DNA of 64,000 nt from Clostridium chromiireducens (GTDB taxonomy: Bacteria; Bacillota; Clostridia; Clostridiales; Clostridiaceae): assembly GCF_002029255.1 (NCBI RefSeq), contig NZ_MZGT01000012.1:1-64000 (forward strand). Direction: 5' to 3'. The notes under the pieces are model-generated. The model did no database searches. It was not told the origin of the DNA and saw only the letters and a program-made list of their open reading frames with translations. Each line of letters opens with the position of its first letter. Position 1 is the stretch's first letter. The position numbers were made by a program, and so were the translations under genes. Shown here in pieces: positions 8,818 through 17,473 of the stretch.

Positions 8818-9033
8818 AAATATAGCCAAACTAGAAATGAGTAGTATACTTTTGTGTAATGTTTCATAAGGAATTTTTATGGTAGTGATTCTTAGAATGA
8901 AAGTTGTTCCAAATATGCTAGTTCAAAGCGTAGTCTTTGAGGCTAGCATTTTGGGCACAACTTTTGTTCTTAGAATCACCCATAAAAATTCCTTAGAAAC
9001 TGGAACAAAAGTATACTACTCATTTCGGTGAGT
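8818..9033 (-). repeat. Large imperfect hairpin element, copy 8
   Basis: Very similar to copy 2 and in the same orientation: AGAAATGAGTAGTATACTTT in the left arm, AGTATACTACTCATTTC in the right arm, core GTTGTTCC / GGGCACAAC. It ends directly at the flgG stop codon at 9034 and so would form the 3' end of the long flagellar transcript. Confidence 0.8.
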
Positions 9034-9801
9034 TTATCTCATACTATTTATCATACTCCAAAGATCATCAGCTGTTGTAATTGCTTTAGAACTTAATTGG
9101 AAAGCTCTTTGAGTAAGTATAACATCTGAAAATACCTCTGCTGTATTTACATTTGATCCTTCTAAAGCTCCTTGGACAACATTATAATCATTACTTAGCG
9201 TTACCTGTGCATCTGAAGCAGGAGTGAAATAACTATTTCCTAGAGGATTAAAACTCTTATCTCCTATAGCTGTAAAAATAGGAATCTTACCAATTTTAAC
9301 CTCGTTTCCATCAACTTGCGTTGATATTCCACCATCTTTGTCTATAGATATATTTTTGCTATCTAACGCAGGATTTCCTTCTGAAAACCCATTTTCATAT
9401 TCAACATATACCTTTGCTCCATTAGTATCTACTAGACTTCCGCTTGAATCAATTTTAAAACTACCATCTCTAGTATATACTATATTTCCACTAGCTTGAG
9501 TAAGTGCAAAATATCCCTTTCCATCTATCGCCAAATCTGTTTTTTGTCCTGTTATTAAAAGATTTCCTTGTTCATTTGTTGCATAATTTACACCTAGTTT
9601 AACTCCAGTGCCCGTTACTGAACTTTTGTCCACAAGTGGCGTACCATTCCTATTTAAAGATTCTGTCAATAGGTCTTTAAATCCTACATCTGTACTTTTA
9701 TATCCCGTCGTTGTACTATTTACTAAATCATTAGATAGATAGTCTAACTTTTCTTGATATGCAGTTAGTCCACTTTTCCCTGTAGCAAAAATATTGAACA
9801 T
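9034..9801 (-). CDS. Flagellar rod/hook-basal body protein, FlgG type (second copy)
   Basis: An axial rod protein exported by the flagellar type III system. The N-terminus has the rod signature NDLVNSTTTGYKS. The middle has YFALTQASGNIVYTRDGSF, and the C-terminus has QGALEGSNVN with a terminal coiled heptad segment (DVILTQRAFQLSSKAI) that packs with other rod subunits. The 255 residues fit FlgG/FlgF. AGAGGAGG precedes the ATG. It is the last gene of the long operon and is paired with the related gene just upstream; one of the two probably serves as proximal (FlgF-like) and one as distal (FlgG) rod. Which is which cannot be decided here. Confidence 0.9.
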   Translation of the reverse strand: MFNIFATGKSGLTAYQEKLDYLSNDLVNSTTTGYKSTDVGFKDLLTESLNRNGTPLVDKSSVTGTGVKLGVNYATNEQGNLLITGQKTDLAIDGKGYFALTQASGNIVYTRDGSFKIDSSGSLVDTNGAKVYVEYENGFSEGNPALDSKNISIDKDGGISTQVDGNEVKIGKIPIFTAIGDKSFNPLGNSYFTPASDAQVTLSNDYNVVQGALEGSNVNTAEVFSDVILTQRAFQLSSKAITTADDLWSMINSMR

Positions 9802-9827
9802 AATTATCTCCTCCTCTAAGCTTTAGT

Positions 9828-10601
9828 TTATACACGCCCTAATTCACTCGCAGCTTTTTGAACAGTTTCGTCTTGCATCTTTACAAATTTCTGATTTGTT
9901 TCAAACTGTCTCTTTATCTCCATAAGTTTAACTAGTTCTGCTGACGGATCAACATTTGATCCTTCAAGGAAATTTTGTCTTACATTAACTGTAGAATTAT
10001 AGATTGGATTTTGCTGAGTGATATAGTTATCTCCAAGTGGCTCCATTGCATTATAATCGCTAAAATCAGCTGTCAGCATTTTATGAGTAACACCTATACC
10101 ATCAATATTCACATTATTTTCTGCATCTACAGAAAACTTTGAATTGCCTATATATATAGGCTCCCTTGCACCAGTAGCACTATTTACTCCTAACACTTCA
10201 CATCTGTCATTAGTTATTAAATACCCTTGTTCATTAATCTTAAAATTTCCATCTCTTGTATAAACTTCTTGACCGCTAGGGTTTCTAGCAACAAAAAATC
10301 CTCTTCCATCTATAGCAAAATCAGTCATACTATCTGTAGCCTTAAAAGTACCTTGTGTAAAAACTGTTTCTACATCATTAACTTTTACACCCATATTTAA
10401 GTTTCCGATATTGTTTTTAACATACTTATCTCCCACAAGCTTCTGTCTATTAGATATCATAACATCTTCAAAGCTGCTTTTAGTGAGTTCTCTTTTTTTA
10501 TAGCCTGTATTATTTACATTGGCAATATTATTTGTAGTTACTTCTTGTTCATTTTGAAGTGCAATCAAACCTGAAACTGAAGTATAGAATCCTCTAATCA
10601 A
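9828..10601 (-). CDS. flgG: Flagellar rod protein, FlgG/FlgF type (first copy), TTG start
   Basis: A 257-residue rod protein. NNIANVNNTGYKKRE is the basal-body rod motif at residues 24-38. GRGFFVARNPSG then EVYTRDGNF is the usual FlgG core, and QNFLEGSNVDPSAELVKLM leads to the C-terminal helix. The start codon is TTG; AAAGGAGAGG lies nine bases before it and no better ATG exists that keeps the N-terminal helix. The stop codon of a small upstream frame lies one base before this TTG, suggesting translational coupling. It forms the rod together with FlgB, FlgC and the second FlgG-type protein. Confidence 0.9.
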   Translation of the reverse strand: MIRGFYTSVSGLIALQNEQEVTTNNIANVNNTGYKKRELTKSSFEDVMISNRQKLVGDKYVKNNIGNLNMGVKVNDVETVFTQGTFKATDSMTDFAIDGRGFFVARNPSGQEVYTRDGNFKINEQGYLITNDRCEVLGVNSATGAREPIYIGNSKFSVDAENNVNIDGIGVTHKMLTADFSDYNAMEPLGDNYITQQNPIYNSTVNVRQNFLEGSNVDPSAELVKLMEIKRQFETNQKFVKMQDETVQKAASELGRV

Positions 10602-10602
10602 C

Positions 10603-10800
10603 CTAATCCTCTCCTTTTAAAATAGATTTACGTTCACTCTCATAAATCATTCCTAATCCCCTAGCTTTTTCTTCTATTTGACTATCAGAAAGACTAGCAG
10701 TATATTTATATCCAAACATACAGATAACGCCTAAAACTAAACCTATTCCGATTCCTAATAAAATCCTTTTGTTACTGAGAAATACAATAATATCTTTTAT
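10603..10800 (-). CDS. Small membrane-segment frame without a canonical start (possible -1 extension of the upstream gene)
   Basis: This frame encodes about 65 residues with one clear hydrophobic segment (ILLGIGIGLVLGVICMFGY) followed by a charged tail ending in KSILKGED. It is open back to about 10838 but has no ATG, GTG or TTG before an internal ATG at codon 28, which lies inside the hydrophobic segment. It overlaps the stop of the preceding gene at TTC AAA AAA TAA; a -1 slip on the A run would fuse it to that protein. It ends one base before the flgG TTG. It may be a real protein using ATT or ATA, a frameshift product or a decayed gene. Confidence 0.4.
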   Translation of the reverse strand: MKDIIVFLSNKRILLGIGIGLVLGVICMFGYKYTASLSDSQIEEKARGLGMIYESERKSILKGED

Positions 10801-11396
10801 TTTTTGAATAAACCTTTTACTAATAGTACTTCCCCCTTACTAACAGATAATTTATGACATATTTCCTCTTCTGTTAACCCTTGATTTATAAGTTCTTTAA
10901 TTTTCTGTGTTTTATTACTATCCATTTTTCTTGAAAAATCAATTTCGGATATTATGCCATCTTTTATACTTAAATCTAAAGATAAATTTTCATCTACATT
11001 ATCTGTAATATTATTTTCTTCTTCACTCTTCTCAATTTCATAATTATTTTCTTCACTATTTATATTAATAATATTATTTTCTGTTTCATTTAAATAGTTG
11101 ATACTTTCTATATCTTCTCTATTTTCGTATGTCTTTTTACTTTTCTTAATTAAATTCATGTTGATTTTTATATCTAATATTTCTTCCTGCAATTCAGTTA
11201 AACTCTCAGCTATATCTCTTCTTAATATACCAATCTCCATCTTATAATCGTTTAATTCTTCCTTATTGTCTTCTAAAACACTTCTAAATGATATCTTTAC
11301 ACTATCATCATATTGTTCTTTCTTATCTTCAAGCTTTATAGCACGATAACTATAAACTATTAGGACCACCCCTATAATTAATAATATTAATGGCAT
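10797..11396 (-). CDS. Membrane-anchored coiled-coil protein, DUF6115-like
   Basis: A 199-residue protein of unknown function found in clostridial and bacilli flagellar operons. An N-terminal membrane anchor (MPLILLIIGVVLIVYSYRAI) is followed by a long acidic, Glu/Asn-rich coiled coil. A small C-terminal helix-turn-helix-like motif (NQGLTEEEICHKLSVSKGEV) follows, which is the recognisable part of the family. AGAGG lies before the ATG. The middle is low complexity and probably disordered. It sits between fliA and flgG. Any role in rod or hook assembly is only suggested by position. Confidence 0.8.
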   Translation of the reverse strand: MPLILLIIGVVLIVYSYRAIKLEDKKEQYDDSVKISFRSVLEDNKEELNDYKMEIGILRRDIAESLTELQEEILDIKINMNLIKKSKKTYENREDIESINYLNETENNIININSEENNYEIEKSEEENNITDNVDENLSLDLSIKDGIISEIDFSRKMDSNKTQKIKELINQGLTEEEICHKLSVSKGEVLLVKGLFKK

Positions 11397-11440
11397 AAAA
11401 CACCTCTTCTAGAATTTTGCTACGCAAAATTAGTGAATGA

Positions 11441-12169
11441 TTAATCAATATAGTGTAATTTTTTCATACAATCTCTTAAGCTGCTAATAGCTCTACTATG
11501 TAATTGGCAAACTCTAGACTCAGATACACTCAATACTGCTCCAATTTCCTTTAATGTTAGTCCTTCATGGTAATACAGATTTAATATAGTCCTGTCCTTC
11601 TCTTTAAGTAAGTTTATGGCTTCTGCTAATATTTCTAATTGTTCTTTGTCTTGAACATATGTATCCGGACTTGGACTACTCTTATCCTCTAAAATCCCAA
11701 TAAGATTTACATCCTCATCATCTGAAAAAATAACGCTTTCTAATGATACCATTGAAATATAATTTATGTAATTCTCAATTTCTGCAACTTCATTCAAAGA
11801 AATTTCTAAATATTTTGCTATTTCATCATTTGTAGGTTCTCTTAATAACTTCAACTGTAAGGTATCAATAGCCTTATTATATCTATTCAGTTTGTCCATC
11901 GCCCCTTTAGATATAGGTCTATTTTTCCTCAATTCATCTATCATCGTCCCCTTAATTCTTATAGACGCATAAGATGAAAACTTCATTCCCTTTGTCTGGT
12001 CAAATTTATTTAAAGCATCCATAAGTCCAATCATTCCATAGCTCACTAAATCCTCATATTCCATATATTTGTTTTTTCCAAACATAACCCTAGAGGCAAT
12101 ATATTTAACTAGCGGAATATATTCTTGTATTATTTGCTCTTTTCCATCTACACTTTTCACTGCTTGCAT
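11441..12169 (-). CDS. fliA: RNA polymerase sigma-28 factor (FliA/SigD/WhiG family)
   Basis: The sigma factor that directs RNA polymerase to late flagellar promoters. Region 2 is visible as EYEDLVSYGMIGLMDALNKFD then GMKFSSYASIRIKGTMIDELR. Region 3 includes GAMDKLNRYNKA, and region 4 ends in LTLKEIGAVLSVSESRVCQLHSRAI, the helix-turn-helix for the -35 box. At 242 residues it is normal. Its partner anti-sigma factor FlgM is encoded at 59805-60080. It is near the 3' end of the long operon, so its synthesis would wait for the whole riboswitch-controlled transcript, as in Bacillus sigD. Three candidate target promoters are listed separately. Confidence 0.95.
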   Translation of the reverse strand: MQAVKSVDGKEQIIQEYIPLVKYIASRVMFGKNKYMEYEDLVSYGMIGLMDALNKFDQTKGMKFSSYASIRIKGTMIDELRKNRPISKGAMDKLNRYNKAIDTLQLKLLREPTNDEIAKYLEISLNEVAEIENYINYISMVSLESVIFSDDEDVNLIGILEDKSSPSPDTYVQDKEQLEILAEAINLLKEKDRTILNLYYHEGLTLKEIGAVLSVSESRVCQLHSRAISSLRDCMKKLHYID

Positions 12170-12213
12170 ACCCTTATTACCCCCTGCATTTCATCAACTT
12201 ATCATTTATCCAT

Positions 12214-12255
12214 GTTCTTATATGCTCTACTACCAAAGTTTAAGTATATAAGAAC
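12214..12255. promoter_or_regulatory. 10-base inverted repeat in the fliA leader
   Basis: GTTCTTATAT (12214-12223) and ATATAAGAAC (12246-12255) are perfect inverted repeats with a 22-base spacer, lying 45-86 bases before the fliA start codon. There is no T run after the stem, so it is not a terminator. It could be a protein site or a structure affecting fliA translation. Confidence 0.35.
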
Positions 12256-12340
12256 CGATAGACAATAAATATTTTTGTTTACTTTTATATCATAGTCTGC
12301 TTATAAGACCTTATTCTCAATTCTTCTTAACAATCTTTTA

Positions 12341-12504
12341 CTAAGGCACTATCAAAAAAATAACAAGTCAATATGCCTGCCTATTTTACATCATCCTGCG
12401 TCAGCAGATTGCACTAATAGCCCGCTATGAGCCCAATCTACTTCCTTGCCTAATGCAAAATAGCCTCGGCAAATTTGGACCTGTTATTTTCTTTCATGTG
12501 CCTA
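12341..12504. repeat. Hairpin repeat element with about 26-base terminal inverted repeats, between pilZ and fliA
   Basis: The ends AAGGCACTATCAAAAAAATA and (reverse complement) TTAGGCACATGAAAGAAAAT face each other and continue as AACAAGTC / AACAGGTC. Internal arms GCCTATTTTA and TGCAAAATAGGC-like, then GCAGATTG and CAATCT, then ATAGCCCGCTAT make one long hairpin. It begins three bases downstream of the PilZ gene stop. GC content is clearly higher than the surroundings. A short relative lies at 8430-8484. It looks like a non-autonomous mobile element or a structured RNA. Confidence 0.6.
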
Positions 12505-12507
12505 AAT

Positions 12508-13149
12508 CTATAAATTTGTTCTTTGTCTTCTAGATATTTCAAATAATTCCTGGATTATTTTCTCGCTTTGAGCTGGAGTAATATCAATAAATCTCAAACC
12601 ACATAACTTCTCTTTATCCGCAGTGTTTTCAATCCTCACAATATCACATTTTATTTCAGCTTGAATCTTACTTAACCTCAGATTAATAAGAAGTAAATCA
12701 CTTTCTTTAATGTCACGCTTAAGTTTAAGCTTTAATCCGCCACCGCTTAAATTAACCATTGTACCTTCTTCGTAAGGTATATTATCAAAATCTTCTTCAT
12801 CTATATCAGTGATTATTTTATATTCAACTGTATCTAATACACTAACTCTAAAAAAGTTCCTTCTTTGTATTTTTTTTATGTCAAAAGGAAGTGAAACTTT
12901 ATAATATATTATGCTTCCTTCTTTTCCCCTAGAAATTACCGTTGAATAAAAATTGAAACATCCACCCTCATCTAAGTAAGAGTTCATTTCAATCTTTTCT
13001 CCTGAATGTAACATTAAGTAGTCACCCTCGTAAACAGGTAAATTTATCCTCATGGAATCATCTTCCACATCCATAATTAGAGCTTTATATGGTTTTTCAT
13101 TTACAACAACTTCTATTCTATCATTAACTTTTAAGGTAAAACCCTTCAC
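12508..13149 (-). CDS. PilZ-domain c-di-GMP receptor, YcgR type
   Basis: A flagellar brake-type protein that binds c-di-GMP and, in relatives, contacts the motor. The N-terminal YcgR domain covers about residues 5-90. The PilZ domain begins with RNFFR at 97-101 (the RxxxR ligand motif) and has NLSGGG at 133-138 (the D/NxSxxG motif). Both c-di-GMP binding motifs are therefore intact. The start is GTG with GGGGG upstream. It lies between flhG and fliA in the operon that is itself preceded by a c-di-GMP riboswitch, so c-di-GMP may act both on synthesis and on function of the flagellum. Confidence 0.9.
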   Translation of the reverse strand: MKGFTLKVNDRIEVVVNEKPYKALIMDVEDDSMRINLPVYEGDYLMLHSGEKIEMNSYLDEGGCFNFYSTVISRGKEGSIIYYKVSLPFDIKKIQRRNFFRVSVLDTVEYKIITDIDEEDFDNIPYEEGTMVNLSGGGLKLKLKRDIKESDLLLINLRLSKIQAEIKCDIVRIENTADKEKLCGLRFIDITPAQSEKIIQELFEISRRQRTNL

Positions 13150-13160
13150 CTGAAATCCCC

Positions 13161-14015
13161 CTATGAAAAAATATTAAATAAACGCTTAAATAGTCCTTTT
13201 GCTCCATTTGATGAACTCACATCTTGTCCCATAATTTTCATGGCAATATTGTCAATATTTTTAGCCGCATCGCAATTTGGATACAATACTACAAATGGTT
13301 TTTGCTGCCTTACACTTTGTACTAACTTTTTATCTTCTAATATGCACCCTAAATATTCTACATTCATTTTAAGAAATTTGCTCACAGCTCTATTAAACTT
13401 GTTAAACGTATCTTGACCTTCTTCTTCAGTAAATGCTTTATTAACTATTATTTTTGCTTCTGACTTTAGTTTATAATGGTCTGTTGCTTTAATCAAACTA
13501 TAACCATCTGTAAGTGAAGTCGGCTCCGGAGTAATGACAATAATTAAATCTTCGGATGCTCCAATAAATGATAAAATATCTTTATTAACTCCAGCCCCTG
13601 TATCCATTAATATATAATCATACTCATCTAGTGTTTCAAGTTTTCCTAAAAATAACTCTTTTTCTTCTTCACTTAATTCTTGAGTCTTACTTAAAGCTGA
13701 ACCTGCTGGAACTAAGTGTACCCCATTTGTTCCTTCTATAATTATATCCTGTATTTCTAAGTCAGTAAATACAATATCAAATATATTATGCTTGGGATAT
13801 AACCCCATTAATACATCATCATTCCCCATCCCTAAATCAGCGTCAAATATTAAAACTTTATTACCTTTATCTTGAAGAGTTATAGCTAAATTCACAACAA
13901 AATTACTTTTACCAACTCCACCTTTTCCAGATGTTACTGTTATTATTTTGGCATGCTTTTTCTTATCTTCCTCTTGATTAATTAATTTTCTTAATGATTC
14001 TGCCTGGTCTAGCAT
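13161..14015 (-). CDS. flhG: FlhG / YlxH MinD-like ATPase, flagellar number regulator
   Basis: A cytoplasmic ParA/MinD-family ATPase that sets flagellar number and placement and stimulates the FlhF GTPase. The deviant Walker A GKGGVGKS is at 30-37. DADLGMGNDD is the A' box that usually specifies FlhG, and LMDTGAGV is Walker B. The N-terminal DQAESLRKL helix is the known FlhF-activating segment. It overlaps the end of flhF by seven bases and has GGGAGG before its ATG. The 284 residues are typical. Confidence 0.93.
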   Translation of the reverse strand: MLDQAESLRKLINQEEDKKKHAKIITVTSGKGGVGKSNFVVNLAITLQDKGNKVLIFDADLGMGNDDVLMGLYPKHNIFDIVFTDLEIQDIIIEGTNGVHLVPAGSALSKTQELSEEEKELFLGKLETLDEYDYILMDTGAGVNKDILSFIGASEDLIIVITPEPTSLTDGYSLIKATDHYKLKSEAKIIVNKAFTEEEGQDTFNKFNRAVSKFLKMNVEYLGCILEDKKLVQSVRQQKPFVVLYPNCDAAKNIDNIAMKIMGQDVSSSNGAKGLFKRLFNIFS

Positions 14016-15316
14016 AAAATTTCCTCCCCTAGGATGAAACTTGCAATTTCTTCTTTTGTAGGTACTATTATATCATCTGGTACATTTTGCCCTGTCGTTA
14101 TAAAACTAATTGGTTTATTAGCAATTCTAGCTATGTTATATAGTGATCCATACACTGAAGTTTCATCAAGCTTCGTAATTATAATATTATCGTATTCAAG
14201 TTCTGCATACCCTTTTAAAATACTTTTTATGTCACTATTTTTTGTAGTTGCACTTATTACCATATTTACATGGTCAGGATTTGCTTTTTGAACAAAAGCT
14301 CTAAGTTCAGAAATTTGCATCGCATTCTTACTACTTCTTCCTGTTGTATCTATAAGAATTACATCACATTCTTTCATATATTCTATTGCATCTTCCATTT
14401 CCTTCATTGTAATCACTACTTTAAATGGAATATTCATTATCTCTGCATATGTTTTAAGCTGCTCTATTGCACCAATTCTATATGTATCTACTGTAATTAG
14501 TCCAACCCTTTTCTTTTCGATAAGAGCAAGTCTTCCTGCAAGCTTTGCTATTGTAGTTGTTTTACCCACCCCAGTTGGGCCCACTAACACTACCCTGCCA
14601 CTTATACTTTTTCTAGATACTAAGATATCTCTTTCAAAAATATCTCTTAGTAACTCTGTTTCATTTAACTCTTCTTCAGAATTTGAATTTATTGATTGCA
14701 CAATTTCATCTTGAAGCTCCTCATCTACTTCCAAACTCTTTAGTCTCTCTTTTATATAGCTTTCAGAACCACTTTCGTCAGAAGAATTATTCTTTATTAC
14801 CTTATTTAATAAGTTTTTTAATTCACTCATTTCTTTATGTATAGATTGTATATTTGAATCTTCTCTTTCGGTATTTACCGATATATTTTCTTGTAGTTTA
14901 CTTGGTATAAATTCTTCCCTTACTGGATTATATTTTGCTGTTTCTTTTTCAACATTTGCATTATGCTCTCTTATCCTATCTCTTATGGCGTCAGCCTTTT
15001 CAATCTCTTCATTATGAACTGATTCCCTAGTAATTAATATTTCATCTTGCATAAGCTTTTTGATACTTTCCAAAGAATTTTGAAATTCATCATTCTTTCG
15101 GTGATATCTTCTTTCAGCATTATCACGCTCTCTATCTGGACTTGTTAAATTTTCAACAGCAGCTGTAACTTCAATCACTTTTTTCGAAAAAAATCCCTTA
15201 ACTCCTGGTTTCCTTACTTTTCTTTGATTAATTATAATAGCATCTTTCCCTAGTTCATATCTAATACGAGTCAAACCTTCATTCATGTTTTTCACAAGAT
15301 ATTTCTTAATAACCAT
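14009..15316 (-). CDS. flhF: FlhF SRP-type GTPase
   Basis: A signal-recognition-particle-like GTPase that positions new flagella at the membrane. A basic N-terminal B domain (to about 50) is followed by a long charged, probably disordered linker (50-215). The NG domain carries the P-loop GPTGVGKTT at 246-254, then VDTYRIGAIEQL, IDTTGRSS and TKLDET. The linker is rich in Glu and Asn. The ATG immediately follows the flhA stop (TAG ATG), so the two genes are probably translationally coupled. At 435 residues the length is normal. Confidence 0.95.
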   Translation of the reverse strand: MVIKKYLVKNMNEGLTRIRYELGKDAIIINQRKVRKPGVKGFFSKKVIEVTAAVENLTSPDRERDNAERRYHRKNDEFQNSLESIKKLMQDEILITRESVHNEEIEKADAIRDRIREHNANVEKETAKYNPVREEFIPSKLQENISVNTEREDSNIQSIHKEMSELKNLLNKVIKNNSSDESGSESYIKERLKSLEVDEELQDEIVQSINSNSEEELNETELLRDIFERDILVSRKSISGRVVLVGPTGVGKTTTIAKLAGRLALIEKKRVGLITVDTYRIGAIEQLKTYAEIMNIPFKVVITMKEMEDAIEYMKECDVILIDTTGRSSKNAMQISELRAFVQKANPDHVNMVISATTKNSDIKSILKGYAELEYDNIIITKLDETSVYGSLYNIARIANKPISFITTGQNVPDDIIVPTKEEIASFILGEEILC

Positions 15317-17383
15317 CTATATTCTTACGACTCCTTCACTATTAATTTGAACATCATTTGGAATTTCATTTAATGAAATTACCATAATATGAGGAAATAC
15401 CATTTCAATTAATTTTCTAAATACAGGCCTTATATTGGGAGAAACTAATATAATAGGCTGATTATTGTAAAAATAAACTGATTCCACTGTATTTTTAATA
15501 CCAGTAAGTATTCTTGTAGTTGTGTCTGGATTTACTGTAGGGAACGAGCCTTGCGCAGATTTTTGAGTATTATTTGCAATTATTTCTTCAATATCTGGAT
15601 CCAAGGTTACTACCGTAATTGTCCTATTTTCATCTACTACTTGATTGCAAATAGTCCTAGCCAATGCAAATCTAACATACTCAGTTAATAATTCTATATC
15701 TCTTGTATTTTTGGAATTATCAGCTAGAGATTCCATTATAGTTACAATATCTTTAATTGGAACTTTTTCTCTAAGCAAATTCTGTAATACTTTTTGAAGT
15801 TCTCCAATGCTTAAAAGGTCAGGTATTAGTTCTTCAACAACTGCACTATATTTCTCTCTTGCATTATCAACAATAAGTTTAACTTCTTGTCTTCCAAGTA
15901 ATTCATATGAGTGAGTTTTTATCGTTTCAGTTAAATGCGTTACCATAACTGTTGTTGGGTCAACTACTGTTAATCCCTTAATTTCTGCCTCTTCTCTTTG
16001 ATCCTTATTAATCCAAACAGCTGGAAGGCCAAAGGTTGGTTCCATTGTTTTTATTCCTGGTATATCCGAATTTTCTCCAGTTGGATCCATGCAAAGTAAC
16101 ATGCTTGGCATTAATTCTGACGATACAATCATTGTTCCTCTAATTTTTACTATATATTCATTGGTTTTAAGTTGAAGATTATCCCTAATCCTTATAGGTT
16201 GCACTACAATCCCCATCTCTATAGCGCATTGCCTTCTAACAGACGCTATTCTTTGTAATAAATCTCCTCCTGAGGCTTCATCTGCAAGTGGTATAAGACC
16301 ATATCCTATCTCAACCTCCATTGGTTCTACAGATATCAGATTCATAACATTTTCTGGTTCTTTTCGTTCCGCTTGAATGATTTCTTCTTCTTCTGAGACA
16401 AACTCCTGTATTTCTTTAGCTGCAGCATCTTTATAGAGCAGATACGTTAATGTTCCCATTGCTATAGATGCAGCGAAGAATGGAATTTTAGGCATACTTG
16501 GTATAATTCCTAAGAATAACATTACGGCACTTGCAATTCCTGTTGCCACCGGGAAAGCTGTCAATTGTTGAGTCAAAGTATTTCCTAAGTTTTCTGAACT
16601 TCCTGAACGAGTAACTAAAATACCTGAAGCTGTTGATATAAGTAACGCTGGAACTTGGCTCACTAGTCCATCACCAACGGTAAGTATAACATATGTCTGA
16701 GCCGCCTGAGCCGCACTCATGTTTTTCTGAAGCACTCCTATTATGATGCCTCCTATTACATTAATAATAGTTATGATGATACCTGCTATAGCATCCCCTT
16801 TAACGAACTTAGATGCACCATCCATAGCTCCATAGAAATCTGCTTCTGACTGTAAGTCCAATCTTCTTTTTTTGGCAACGGCTTCATCAATCATACCAGA
16901 ATTTAAATCCGCGTCTATACTCATTTGTTTACCTGGCATTGCATCAAGTGTAAATCTTGCAGATACTTCTGCAACTCTTCCTGCACCGTTTGTGATTACC
17001 ATAAATTGTATTACCACAATAATTAAAAATATAATAATACCAACTACATAATTCCCACCAATAACGAAATTACCAAATGCTGTTATAATGGTTCCAGCAT
17101 CTGCCTCTGTAAGTATTAATCTTGTTGATGATATATTAAGTGCCAATCTAAATAAAGTAGTAACAAGCAGTAAAGTCGGGAAGACTGATAGCTGCAATAC
17201 ATTCGTTGTGAACATAGTTATTAAAATGATAATTATAGAAATTGTTATATTTAGCGCTAGAAGTAAATCCAGTGCAAACTTTGGTAGTGGTATTATTATC
17301 ATAAGAACTATAGTTATTACACCAAAGGCCACTATTACATCAAAGTTATTTTTTATATCTAGTTTTCTATTACCAAATTCCAA
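15317..17383 (-). CDS. flhA: FlhA, export gate protein of the flagellar type III system, TTG start
   Basis: The major export-gate membrane protein. The first 330 residues hold about eight membrane helices, with the conserved cytoplasmic loop segment KQMSIDADLNSG. The C-terminal half is the soluble domain that docks chaperone-substrate complexes (FliS-flagellin, FliT-FliD, FlgN-FlgK/L). It begins EREEAEIKG-like and includes WINKDQREEAE and the DPTTVMVTHL stretch. The start is TTG with GGGAGG seven bases upstream. Its length of 688 residues is full. It sits directly between the fliR-flhB fusion and flhF. Confidence 0.96.
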   Translation of the reverse strand: MEFGNRKLDIKNNFDVIVAFGVITIVLMIIIPLPKFALDLLLALNITISIIIILITMFTTNVLQLSVFPTLLLVTTLFRLALNISSTRLILTEADAGTIITAFGNFVIGGNYVVGIIIFLIIVVIQFMVITNGAGRVAEVSARFTLDAMPGKQMSIDADLNSGMIDEAVAKKRRLDLQSEADFYGAMDGASKFVKGDAIAGIIITIINVIGGIIIGVLQKNMSAAQAAQTYVILTVGDGLVSQVPALLISTASGILVTRSGSSENLGNTLTQQLTAFPVATGIASAVMLFLGIIPSMPKIPFFAASIAMGTLTYLLYKDAAAKEIQEFVSEEEEIIQAERKEPENVMNLISVEPMEVEIGYGLIPLADEASGGDLLQRIASVRRQCAIEMGIVVQPIRIRDNLQLKTNEYIVKIRGTMIVSSELMPSMLLCMDPTGENSDIPGIKTMEPTFGLPAVWINKDQREEAEIKGLTVVDPTTVMVTHLTETIKTHSYELLGRQEVKLIVDNAREKYSAVVEELIPDLLSIGELQKVLQNLLREKVPIKDIVTIMESLADNSKNTRDIELLTEYVRFALARTICNQVVDENRTITVVTLDPDIEEIIANNTQKSAQGSFPTVNPDTTTRILTGIKNTVESVYFYNNQPIILVSPNIRPVFRKLIEMVFPHIMVISLNEIPNDVQINSEGVVRI

Positions 17384-17473
17384 TACAATAAACCTCCCAT
17401 TCTTAAATTATCTTCTCTATCTTCGAGGATAATTTACTAATCAATTGAATATGATGTCTGTATCTTGATTGAA

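Noticed and set aside
345..9033. Hairpin elements as a CRISPR array or as toxin-antitoxin RNA repeats
   Set aside because: The copies are far too long, unevenly spaced, separated by genes and oriented in opposite directions; there are no unique short spacers and no cas genes.
12300..12504. c-di-GMP or other riboswitch before fliA
   Set aside because: The structured stretch has terminal inverted repeats and a smaller relative elsewhere, fitting a repeat element; GCAAAGC and GGTTGCC blocks are absent.
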